A stretch of 64,000 nt of DNA from Desulfitobacterium hafniense DCB-2 (GTDB lineage Bacteria; Bacillota; Desulfitobacteriia; Desulfitobacteriales; Desulfitobacteriaceae): contig NC_011830.1 of the NCBI RefSeq assembly GCF_000021925.1, forward strand, positions 4,313,001-4,377,000, written 5' to 3'. This document shows positions 26,811 through 33,311 of the stretch, in pieces. Made by a program: the position numbers and the translations under genes. The notes under the pieces were generated by a model that was not told the origin of the DNA, did not search any database, and saw only the letters and a program-made list of their open reading frames with translations. Every line of letters begins with the position of its first letter. The stretch's first letter is position 1.

Positions 26811-27674
26811 CTATTCATCCAGCATCAGCTTTTTCTTTGAATTTCTGAGTTTACGTATTTCCTCGCGCTCAATAGTCTGAATGCTTTTATCCGGCACAGG
26901 CAAGTCCTCTGGTAGTGTTGCCCCCATTTCGATAATAGCTTTACGTATCTTATCGGCTACCTCATAATGTGTGTTATTTGCGTCGACAGCAGTCGATACT
27001 TCATCTCGTTTCAGTTTTTCCTCAGTCTGAGAAATTCTGAACAGATTGGCAATCAACTCTGTACTTCCCATATAATCAAGGATTTTTTCATTTTTCTTCA
27101 AGTCTTTTTTGGTATGGATGTCTGAGACAGTCATGCCCCCATATAAGCCCATATATCCGGCGTTTTGAAAAATCGCAAATTCCTCGTCAGTAAGTACCCC
27201 AGCATTATGTGCTGCTTCTGCAAGAAGCTGATTCCATTGCTTGACATTTCCACGAACAACCAATCGTTTGTTATTTTCATCAAGCTGATTAAAGGCATCT
27301 TGAACTTCCTGGCGCCGTGTCTGTATGGCAAAATAAGTTTGGCCCAAAGCAATTATTTGTTTTCGCGGATCGCCGTTTTGAACAATCAAATAACCTGCAT
27401 ATCGCGTCAGCTCATAATCAATTGTTTTTCTTCTTCCACCCTTGCCTATTTCTATCATTTTGTTGACCTCAACAAAATGATCTGAAACCGCAAAACCACT
27501 GTTCCTACAGGCAAGTATGGCTCGGTCAATAACCTTCTGGAAATTACGCCATTCAGTATAATCTAAGACCTTTGCAAGCTCGCGGGCATACCAAAATTCA
27601 CTTCCGCTTTCCCGAATATGTTTAATGCTTTCAAATGATTTGTATTCCTCAGCATTTAAGTCCGACATATTCAA
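26811..27674 (-). CDS. dinD: DNA damage-inducible protein D-like (DinD)
   Basis: 287-residue protein with a Bro-N-like N-terminal domain (SGSEFWYARELAKVLDYTEWRNFQKVIDRA), then GGRRKTIDYELTRYAGYLIVQNGDPRKQIIALGQTYFAIQTRR and a C-terminal DUF-like tail, matching DinD. E. coli DinD is SOS-induced and inhibits RecA filaments. Homologues travel with mobile and phage-resistance loci. It lies between IS3-family ends. RBS GGAGG precedes the ATG. A promoter with TTGGCG, 18 bp and TATAAT lies near 27795-27826. I saw no clear LexA box. Confidence 0.85.
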   Translation of the reverse strand: MNMSDLNAEEYKSFESIKHIRESGSEFWYARELAKVLDYTEWRNFQKVIDRAILACRNSGFAVSDHFVEVNKMIEIGKGGRRKTIDYELTRYAGYLIVQNGDPRKQIIALGQTYFAIQTRRQEVQDAFNQLDENNKRLVVRGNVKQWNQLLAEAAHNAGVLTDEEFAIFQNAGYMGLYGGMTVSDIHTKKDLKKNEKILDYMGSTELIANLFRISQTEEKLKRDEVSTAVDANNTHYEVADKIRKAIIEMGATLPEDLPVPDKSIQTIEREEIRKLRNSKKKLMLDE

Positions 27675-27855
27675 TCCTCCGTACTATAAAATAAATTACC
27701 TCTGTCACGAAGTAATTTGATTACCTAAGATTTTAAACCAGTCGAATTCGAGAGGTTTAAAAATCGTCTGAAAATTTATCGACTTAGATTTATTATACCA
27801 GAATATACCTTTATTCGCCAATCCGTTATTCTACCCAACCAACTTCCCCTTTCCT

Positions 27856-28232
27856 CTACATGAACAAGGTGGTACAGTTTGGGCCGGATACGAAGTATAT
27901 TCCCGTTTTGATGTACGGTTCCTCACAGCATTCTTTGGAATTATCCTGAGACTTTCTCTTGCCCCGATGGTCTCTTAATGATTCAACTCCGTAAGCTTCA
28001 TATTTAAGGGTAAAGTTACGTGCCTGTTGATAGGATACTTGATATTTTTCAGATGTTTCTACGTAATTATGATCATGTGCAATACAGTACTGCACGCTTT
28101 CTACCCGTTCATCAAACGTGGTTTTTCTTCCTTTGGTCATGATGGCGCTTCCTCCTGTTCCAGAAGACTTTAGTCCTTCATGACCATTATACTTTTTTAT
28201 CCACCCTCTAAGTTGAGTTTCTGACCTGATTT
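27856..28232 (-). pseudogene. IS3-family orfA, 3' portion (interrupted)
   Basis: The second half of an IS3-family orfA helix-turn-helix protein. After the IS4-type insertion the frame resumes as IRSETQLRGWIKKYNGHEGL, then TKGRKTTFDERVESVQYCIA and the HTH YQVSYQQARNFTLKYEAYGV. It breaks off after GKRKSQDN, where the usual leucine-zipper linker should follow, and runs into unrelated codons. It pairs with the N-terminal piece at 29597-29874. Confidence 0.8.
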
Positions 28233-29596
28233 CTATAAACGAGCATTTTTCATAACAAATATTTACAGAGGAGGGATTAGACTTCCCCCTATGCAGCTTT
28301 AAGACGTTTTAAAACATCTTCCAAAGGCACTCCATTTCTACTACACTCATAAATCCATCGAATGTATTGCCCTTTTACCTCTTTTCGGACTTTCCGCAAT
28401 CCTTCACCAAAGAGCAGCGGCTTCCCTAAACCCATGGTGCAGTACAAATGAGTGAAAGAAAGTAGAGCCCAGAATCTTTCGATGGAACGGATTGAGCGTA
28501 CTTGGTAGCCGTTAAAACCAAGATTTCCCTTGGCTTGCCGAAAGAAGATCTCAATGGGCCATCTCTTACTGTAGTAAGCCAAAATAGTTTGTGTTTCTAA
28601 TGAAACATCGGTGCACAAAAAGGCATGCAAGGCTTTAGACACCTGAAAAGCATCTTTAGGCCAACAAAACAGCACTACGGCATTCTCAATATCGTTTAGA
28701 GCCCCTTCATAGCGATAAACCCAGTAGGATGAACCGTTCACGGTCACAAGGTGAACTTCCTTTGGGTTCACATAGGAGGCAAAGGTATCGAGACGAACAC
28801 GAATCCCTTGGGGATAGAGAATGCGGTTGGTTTTAAGAGCTCCAATCAGCTGGTATCCTCGTGCAGCATAGGTGTTAATCAGCTTGGCGCAGGTATACCA
28901 AGAATCAACCAAGGCATAGCCTGACTTAGGGGGAATCGGCATGGTTTTAGCCAATTCACAAGCGTCATCAATTTTGCTTAGCTTGGTTTTATCGTATTGA
29001 TGAACATCATGAATGAGCGAGTGGTCACCGCATTGAACAAGGGTTGCTTGAACCTGATGCCCCCAAACACTCTTACCCTCTAAGTGCGAAAAATGGAAAT
29101 CTGCTTGCTCGATGGGACGTTGTGCCTGTGACGAAGGTTTCGTCTTATTGCAAACAGTATCATCATGAATCACAAAGATGGGCTGCTCCGTCTTTTGGGA
29201 GTGGGCTACGACAAATTGAAGAGATTCCTGTTTAACAATTTTCTGGATATAAGATTCATCCCATACCCCATGAGAGAGGAAATGACCAATAGAGGTTCGA
29301 TGAACCGAACTCCACTCCGCGATGTCGACTATCTTACCACGATATCCTTTAGCCGTGGCCGCTACAATAAATTCTTGAATATGTCGTAAAACAGGCTTTG
29401 AGAAATATAAGGGCAGTCGATGGCTTTTAAAGAAATTGAACATTGCTTCGTTTTTTGGTAAGATAGTGCTATGAGACATTGGCTTCCTCCTTGGGATGGA
29501 TTGGTTGTGGTAGACTTATTTTATACCACAGAAGGAAGCAGAGTGTCTCTTTTTTATTTTTGGAAAAACAATGGAAGCATTTTTGCTCATTTATAG
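28233..29596 (-). mobile_element. Complete IS4-type insertion sequence with 7-bp target duplication
   Basis: 1364-bp element. Terminal inverted repeats CTATAAAYGAGCA (28233-28245 and the complement ending at 29596) differ at one base. The target duplication CTGATTT is present at 28226-28232 and 29597-29603. Removing the element restores an open IS3 orfA frame across the junction. One intact transposase gene fills the interior. Confidence 0.9.
28289..29479 (-). CDS. IS4-type DDE transposase
   Basis: 396-residue transposase. DDE residues are visible in FVIHDDTVCNK, ALVDSWYT and the IS4-signature YSKRWPIEIFFRQAKGN, which fits Y-x2-R-x3-E-x6-K. It is full length with an intact frame, and the flanking IRs and target duplication suggest recent insertion. 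The C-terminal GYQVRSIRSIERFWALLSFTH matches the RNase H-fold end of these enzymes. The subgroup within IS4/IS701-like elements was not determined. Confidence 0.92.
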   Translation of the reverse strand: MSHSTILPKNEAMFNFFKSHRLPLYFSKPVLRHIQEFIVAATAKGYRGKIVDIAEWSSVHRTSIGHFLSHGVWDESYIQKIVKQESLQFVVAHSQKTEQPIFVIHDDTVCNKTKPSSQAQRPIEQADFHFSHLEGKSVWGHQVQATLVQCGDHSLIHDVHQYDKTKLSKIDDACELAKTMPIPPKSGYALVDSWYTCAKLINTYAARGYQLIGALKTNRILYPQGIRVRLDTFASYVNPKEVHLVTVNGSSYWVYRYEGALNDIENAVVLFCWPKDAFQVSKALHAFLCTDVSLETQTILAYYSKRWPIEIFFRQAKGNLGFNGYQVRSIRSIERFWALLSFTHLYCTMGLGKPLLFGEGLRKVRKEVKGQYIRWIYECSRNGVPLEDVLKRLKAA

Positions 29597-29874
29597 CTGA
29601 TTTTATATTTTTTCAGTATTTCAGGAGCTGTAAGTTTTCCAGATAGGTAATCATTAACAGCCGCCTGCTTTAATTCAGATGAATAATGACGTGCCTTGCT
29701 GCCTGTTCTTAATCCTTCAAATCCAAAGGCATTGTATAAGCGAATCCAACCTTTAAGCTCTCCTTGGCTCATTCCGTATATGCGACATAATTCCCGAAAA
29801 CCATGAGTGTTATTGAGATATTCAATAATAATTTTCTCTTTTTCTGAATAGGAGTATTTGTGTTTAAACGCCAT
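29597..29874 (-). pseudogene. IS3-family orfA, 5' portion (interrupted)
   Basis: N-terminal part of orfA: MAFKHKYSYSEKEKIIIEYL, then HGFRELCRIYGMSQGELKGWIRLYN (first HTH) and KQAAVNDYLSGKLTAPEILKKYKI. The frame is cut by the IS4-type element at 29596 and continues at 28232. A long inverted-repeat hairpin (29879-29938, ATATGCTCCC and GACAAGT arms) precedes it, as in related IS3 elements. Confidence 0.85.
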
Positions 29875-29984
29875 TAAAAATATGCTCCCCCCTATGTGAC
29901 AAGTTTTTATTATTTCACTTGTCTACCTAGAAGGGAGCATATCATTTCTCATAAACGTTTTGCGACACCCCGTTTTTTACGTTT

Positions 29985-30458
29985 TCACTTAAGCACCTTG
30001 ACCATGAGCTTCCGCTCTTCCGCAAAACCAAGGCTCTGATATAATTTTACGGCCTGGACGTTATGAGAACTAACTGCTAAACCAAGATATTCAATCCCTT
30101 GCTCCCGGCAATAGGTTTCTGCGGCCTCCATCAGAACCCTGCCGATGCCATGGTTGCGATAGTCTTCGAGAACCGCAATATCCATAACCCATCCTTGAGG
30201 TAATCCCGTCAGCTCTTCCACAGCATTGGGATAAAGAACTAAAAAGCCTGCCGGCTTTTCTTGCTCCATCTCAGCAATAAACACCTTGGAGCCGCTTTGA
30301 TTGATCCATGTCCAGAAGTTTTTCAGCATCTTGATCCGATACTTCATGGTCTCTTCCATGGGCTGCTGACGCCATGGTGAAATATTCACCGGAATAACCC
30401 TCTTGGCTAGTTCATACATAAATGGCCAGTCCTTTACCGTTCCCTGGCGAATGAGCAT
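29985..30458 (-). CDS. GNAT-family N-acetyltransferase
   Basis: 157-residue acetyltransferase. The GNAT core is visible: AGFLVLYPNAVEELTG, WVMDIAVLEDYRNHGIGRVLMEAAETYC with the acetyl-CoA-binding R-x2-G-I-G, and GLAVSSHNVQAVKLYQSLGFAEERKLMVK. The substrate is unknown. Its stop lies only 8-18 bp from the right terminus of the IS3-family remnant, so the element landed directly behind this gene. It is divergent from the Na/Pi gene. Confidence 0.85.
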   Translation of the reverse strand: MLIRQGTVKDWPFMYELAKRVIPVNISPWRQQPMEETMKYRIKMLKNFWTWINQSGSKVFIAEMEQEKPAGFLVLYPNAVEELTGLPQGWVMDIAVLEDYRNHGIGRVLMEAAETYCREQGIEYLGLAVSSHNVQAVKLYQSLGFAEERKLMVKVLK

Positions 30459-30618
30459 ACCATCACCCCTTGGGATAATTTACGCTCCTCCGGGAAGAGA
30501 TGCTCCTGTTCTGCTAACGAAAATTTACCCATATAATTTATGGATGCCTCGAAGAGATTCCTTAAGCGGACAGATGTAGACTCTATAGACTCTATAAAAG
30601 AAAGGAGAGGCCGCGATC

Positions 30619-31533
30619 TTGACCATTCTCCTTGCCTTAACCCTGGGGCTTGCCTTTCTCCTTTATGGTATGCATATTCTGCGGTATGGGCTTCAAGCCT
30701 TTGCCGGAGACACCTTCCGCAATCTCCTCTATCAAATGACCGCCACCCCCTGGCGGGGCTTCTGGAGCGGAACCCTGGCGACAGCTGTACTCCAATCCAG
30801 CACGGCACTGACCGTTATGGCCGTCTCTTTTGTCGATTCCGGCCTTATTTCCTTTCGCAACGCTTTAGGGCTGATCTTAGGCAGCAATATAGGTACGACC
30901 GTGACCACCCAACTGCTGGCCCTGCCCCTGGAACCGATGATTCCCTACGCCCTTTTAATAGGTGGATTAGGCTACCTTTTTTTCCCCCAGCGCTGGCGCT
31001 ATCTGGCCCTTTCCTGCCTGGGTTTAAGTTTTCTCTTTCTTGCCTTAAACCTTTTGGAAAGCGGTATGGCTCCTTTGGTTGAGGTAGATTGGGTGCAGGA
31101 ATTACTCCATCAACTGGGAGATCATCATTTCCAGGGGATCATCGCCGGCACTCTGCTTTCTGCCGTCCTCCACTCCTCAGCCGCTACCACGGGAATCGTC
31201 ATGATTCTCGCTTCTGACGGTTGTATTACCCTGCCTACAGCCATCGCCTTTATCTTCGGAGCCAATATCGGCACCTGCTTTACAGCCGTCATAGCCTCAT
31301 TGGCCACTAACCGGGCGGCCCAGCGGGTAGCCCTCTTCCACGTCCTTTTAAACCTCTTCGGTGCACTTATTTTCTTTCCCTTCCTAACGCCACTCGCTCT
31401 TTTCCTGCAATGGATCGGGGGGCCTGTCAGTCTTCAGGTTGCCAATGCTCATACCCTTTTCAATGTGCTGTCCTCTCTCATTGCCATGCCTTTTCTGCCT
31501 CTGGCGGCCCGGCTTTTGGAGCGGATACGCTGA
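30619..31533 (+). CDS. Na/Pi-cotransporter family membrane protein
   Basis: 304-residue membrane protein with two Na/Pi-cotransporter repeats: TAVLQSSTALTVMAVSFVDSGL and AVLHSSAATTGIVMILASDG, each followed by GSNIGTTVTT or GANIGTCFTA. It lacks the PhoU-like C-terminal domain present in longer relatives. Likely role: sodium-dependent phosphate or anion movement. TTG start at 30619 with AGGAGA upstream. It is one of very few plus-strand genes in the window. A tandem TAGACTCTA pair precedes it at about 30576-30594. Confidence 0.85.
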   Translation: MTILLALTLGLAFLLYGMHILRYGLQAFAGDTFRNLLYQMTATPWRGFWSGTLATAVLQSSTALTVMAVSFVDSGLISFRNALGLILGSNIGTTVTTQLLALPLEPMIPYALLIGGLGYLFFPQRWRYLALSCLGLSFLFLALNLLESGMAPLVEVDWVQELLHQLGDHHFQGIIAGTLLSAVLHSSAATTGIVMILASDGCITLPTAIAFIFGANIGTCFTAVIASLATNRAAQRVALFHVLLNLFGALIFFPFLTPLALFLQWIGGPVSLQVANAHTLFNVLSSLIAMPFLPLAARLLERIR

Positions 31534-31585
31534 GCCGGCTTCTTTTTGCAGGTATCTCAGACAGCATGGGGAGGGCTCTGCAGGT

Positions 31586-31715
31586 AAGTCTCCAGGATTT
31601 TACTTTACATCGGTCGCTCCATAAGCTGCGCGGACAAAACTAACGCTCAAGCTCTCCGCTCCGAAAGGTGCACCTGCGCCGCTAAGTCATTCTCTGTGAC
31701 GTGGCGGCTTGGGCG
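31586..31715 (+). repeat. 130-bp direct repeat R1, copy a
   Basis: Runs from AAGTCTCCAGGATTTTACTT to TGTGACGTGGCGGCTTGGGC and is nearly identical to 34668-34798 in the same orientation, including TCGCTCCATAAGCTGCGCGG. It starts 53 bp after the Na/Pi gene. Confidence 0.9.
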
Positions 31716-31810
31716 AAACCCTCGTCCGGGTTTCGTGGCTAAATCGGCTCCTCGAAAGCACTGCTTTCGCACTTGTTCTCATAGCCAGTTGGAAACGTCC
31801 TGTTTCCAAC
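31714..31810 (+). repeat. Cluster of three short perfect hairpins
   Basis: CGAAACCC/GGGTTTCG (31714-31735), CGAAAGCA/TGCTTTCG (31753-31769) and GTTGGAAAC/GTTTCCAAC (31788-31810) follow each other with 17-18 bp gaps. No coding frame covers them convincingly. The remainder to 31940 shows no gene that I can support. Confidence 0.65.
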
Positions 31811-31942
31811 CTTTCTCCGCTGCGTGCTTTTCGCGAAGTTTTGTTTCCGCTCGCTTAAATTCGCTTCCCTTCTGTAAAGCAAAATCCTTGGGCTGCTTTT
31901 CAAGCCTGTGCATGCTGGGCGTTGCAAGAACGCGGGATAAAC

Positions 31943-32128
31943 CGCCTTGTCGGGGCCGTCTTTACTGACGCCGCTGGAGGCGCAAGGGCAACGGCGTCGG
32001 TTGACATCGTAAAAATCTAGGATAATATAATGCCTACTTTATATTATCCTAGATTTTTACGAGGATGTAGCGTGAACCTATATAAAAAGACTCCCTTGAA
32101 CGAAAATTCCTGCCTCAGCATCACGTAG
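31943..32128 (+). pseudogene. Decayed copy of the ATPase promoter and gene start (R2 copy a)
   Basis: The block GCCTTGTC...CCGTCTTTACTGACGCCGCT, the promoter palindrome and a truncated reading frame (GTG at 32072, stop at 32126-32128) parallel 33175-33345. The 18-residue product MNLYKKTPLNENSCLSIT mirrors the first residues of the intact ATPase (MNYIKRSLERKFLHMS). Only the promoter and about 55 bp of coding sequence survive. Confidence 0.75.
32001..32062 (+). promoter_or_regulatory. Promoter embedded in a 24-bp-arm palindrome
   Basis: -35 TTGACA (32001-32006), 16-bp spacer and -10 TAATAT (32023-32028). The -10 lies inside a perfect inverted repeat with arms at 32007-32030 and 32039-32062 (core AGGATAATATAA). 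The same design occurs at 33238-33294. Confidence 0.75.
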
Positions 32129-32168
32129 CTTGTAATTCCCTCCCAATACCTCTATAATGGATACAGGT

Positions 32169-32446
32169 GGAAATTAAAAGGCCGCCGCGGCCCGAAAGTG
32201 GTGGAACACTTCCAGGCACGCGCAAGGTGTGTGCACACCTACACGTAACAGCAAGCTGTCCGCGACGACAGATCCATTATACAATGCCCTTCGCTCCAGT
32301 ACAACAGTACGGGCGGCCAGGGGGTATAATCGGACTGCCGCTCAGGGGAGTGCTGATTGTGTGCGACTTGAGAGCAGTAAACATGAGACAGTATGAATTC
32401 AGGCGCATGTGTAGGGATAAACCCTTGCATGCGTCTTTTAATTTCC
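32169..32446 (+). ncRNA. Candidate structured RNA, family not recognised
   Basis: A 278-nt segment bounded by a 12-bp terminal pairing (GGAAATTAAAAG at 32169-32180 with CTTTTAATTTCC at 32435-32446). Internal helices include AAGTG/CACTT, GGTGT/ACACC, and CGCATG plus AGGG paired with CCCT plus CATGCG near the 3' end. No convincing reading frame covers it, although short frames exist. It is GC-rich with conserved-looking single-stranded stretches. I could not match it to RNase P, 6S, T-box, cobalamin or c-di-GMP riboswitch patterns. Existence as a transcript is inferred. Confidence 0.45.
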
Positions 32447-32527
32447 CCTGATCACGCCGGGCTGCCGGAAACGGACCCTTGAGTGGGGTCCGGTCCGGTG
32501 CCGGGCGGAAAAGGGGGAAATAGAGTT

Positions 32528-32590
32528 ATGGATAGCAGAGCAGGAACCGGCCAAGGGCCAAAGAGAAAGGCCCGGCGGAAGCCATGCTGA
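32528..32590 (+). CDS. Possible 20-residue basic leader peptide
   Basis: A short frame preceded by AAGGGGG encodes MDSRAGTGQGPKRKARRKPC, rich in Lys and Arg. Its stop overlaps the ATG of the receiver-domain gene (ATGCTGA), suggesting translational coupling. The 8-bp stem CCCGGCGG/CCGCCGGG (32571-32598) spans the junction. It is too short to support from sequence alone. Confidence 0.3.
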   Translation: MDSRAGTGQGPKRKARRKPC

Positions 32591-32994
32591 CCGCCGGGTT
32601 GAATATCAGCCTGTGTGATGACGGTGCACTTCAGCGAGCGTACGTGAAACTTATCATTCAGGACTATGAAAGCAGATGCGGAGTCAGGTTTAACCTTTAT
32701 GAATTCAGCAGCGGAGAGGAACTGCTGGCGAAATTCAACGAAAACCCTAATCTATTTGATCTTTTCTTTCTGGATCACCGGATGAAAAAGATCACCGGTC
32801 TTGAGGCTGCCTCCTACATAAGGCAGCGCAATAAAGCCTGTCACATCGTTTTTATAACGGCGTCGGAGGAGCAAGAGGATTTTGCAGCCGTGTCGCCGCT
32901 CCGGGTCTTGAATAAACCGGCCCAGCCAGCAGCCATCTGGGACATCCTGGACAAGGTCTCGGCAGAAAGAATAAGCTGCAGTCATAGTGGATGA
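32584..32994 (+). CDS. Solitary response-regulator receiver domain (LytTR-regulator type, no output domain)
   Basis: 136 residues. The receiver fold is visible: acidic pair in LCDDGALQRAYV, phospho-acceptor Asp in LFFLDHRMKKITGLEAASYIR, VFITAS and the conserved Lys in VLNKPA. The pattern resembles AgrA/LytTR-type regulators, but the protein ends at the receiver and the DNA-binding domain is missing. It may be a truncated gene. The ATG lies in a hairpin, and a TTG at 32599 could be the real start. No histidine kinase is present. Confidence 0.7.
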   Translation: MLTAGLNISLCDDGALQRAYVKLIIQDYESRCGVRFNLYEFSSGEELLAKFNENPNLFDLFFLDHRMKKITGLEAASYIRQRNKACHIVFITASEEQEDFAAVSPLRVLNKPAQPAAIWDILDKVSAERISCSHSG

Positions 32995-33033
32995 TGAGCC
33001 CCGCCTTTTGTACAGGAGCTTCACGATTCATTA
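32976..33033 (+). pseudogene. N-terminal remnant of a second response regulator
   Basis: Overlapping the end of the receiver gene, another frame reads AAVIVDDEPRLLYRSF, a typical receiver-domain N-terminus with its acidic pair. It then runs into the palindrome at 33034 and loses homology. It has no start codon or RBS of its own that I can support. Confidence 0.5.
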
Positions 33034-33075
33034 CCGCCTGTCAAATTCGACACCAGTGTCGAATTTGACAGGCGG
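33034..33075. repeat. 42-bp inverted repeat with 20-bp perfect arms
   Basis: CCGCCTGTCAAATTCGACAC, central CA, then the exact complement. There is no T-tract after it. It truncates the second regulator remnant and may mark a recombination junction. Confidence 0.75.
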
Positions 33076-33237
33076 GGAAATCGAAAAATACCCACTATAT
33101 TAAATTATACTTTCTAAAACTGGTGGATTTGATTATGATGAAGGCGAGGCGTTGAGGGAAATATAGGGAAAGGTGCCTTGTCTAAGTCGTTTTTTCCGTC
33201 TTTACCGACGCCGCTTGGGCGGCAAGGTCAGCGGCGG

Positions 33238-33294
33238 TTGACATTCGCAAGGATTTAGGATAATATAAAACAAACTTTATATTATCCTAAATCC
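33238..33294 (+). promoter_or_regulatory. ATPase gene promoter inside a 19-bp-arm palindrome (R2 copy b)
   Basis: -35 TTGACA (33238-33243), 17-bp spacer, -10 TAATAT (33261-33266). The -10 is part of an inverted repeat with perfect arms at 33251-33269 and 33276-33294. The symmetry suggests an operator. The transcript could also fold there. Confidence 0.8.
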
Positions 33295-33311
33295 GCGTAG
33301 GAGGATGTGTC

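Larger units (their letters stand above)
26375..29977 (-). mobile_element. Degenerate IS3-family element carrying dinD in place of orfB
   Basis: The left and right ends carry matching inverted termini: GGGGCTGTCGCA at 26378-26389 and, inverted, TGCGACACCCC at 29961-29971, each flanked by A-rich/T-rich tracts. The right part keeps the orfA start and the long upstream hairpin (29879-29938) common in this group. The left end keeps a terminator-like AAAAGAGGGC/GCCCTCTTTT pair (26415-26455 region). orfB is absent, and dinD plus a broken gene occupy its place. An IS4-type element interrupts orfA. The exact outer boundaries are uncertain by a few bases. Confidence 0.6.

Noticed and set aside
27675..27830. 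LexA/SOS box upstream of dinD
   Set aside because: GTCGAATTCGAG is a dyad, but it does not fit the Gram-positive GAAC-N4-GTTC form.
30434..30808. 124-residue minus-strand frame over the GNAT/Na-Pi intergenic region
   Set aside because: It overlaps conserved codons of the plus-strand transporter, shows no domain and has no ribosome site.
31714..31810. CRISPR array or integron attC sites
   Set aside because: The three hairpins have different sequences and no repeated unit with spacers; no integrase or Cas gene is present.
32360..32400. Group II intron 5' end (GTGCGAC near 32360)
   Set aside because: No domain V signature or intron-encoded protein was found; seven bases alone are not evidence.
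32169..32446. Retron msr-msd or IscB/omega RNA interpretation of the structured segment
   Set aside because: Terminal complementarity fits a retron and the hairpins fit many RNAs, but no reverse transcriptase or IscB/TnpB gene is in the window and I cannot recall a matching consensus with confidence.
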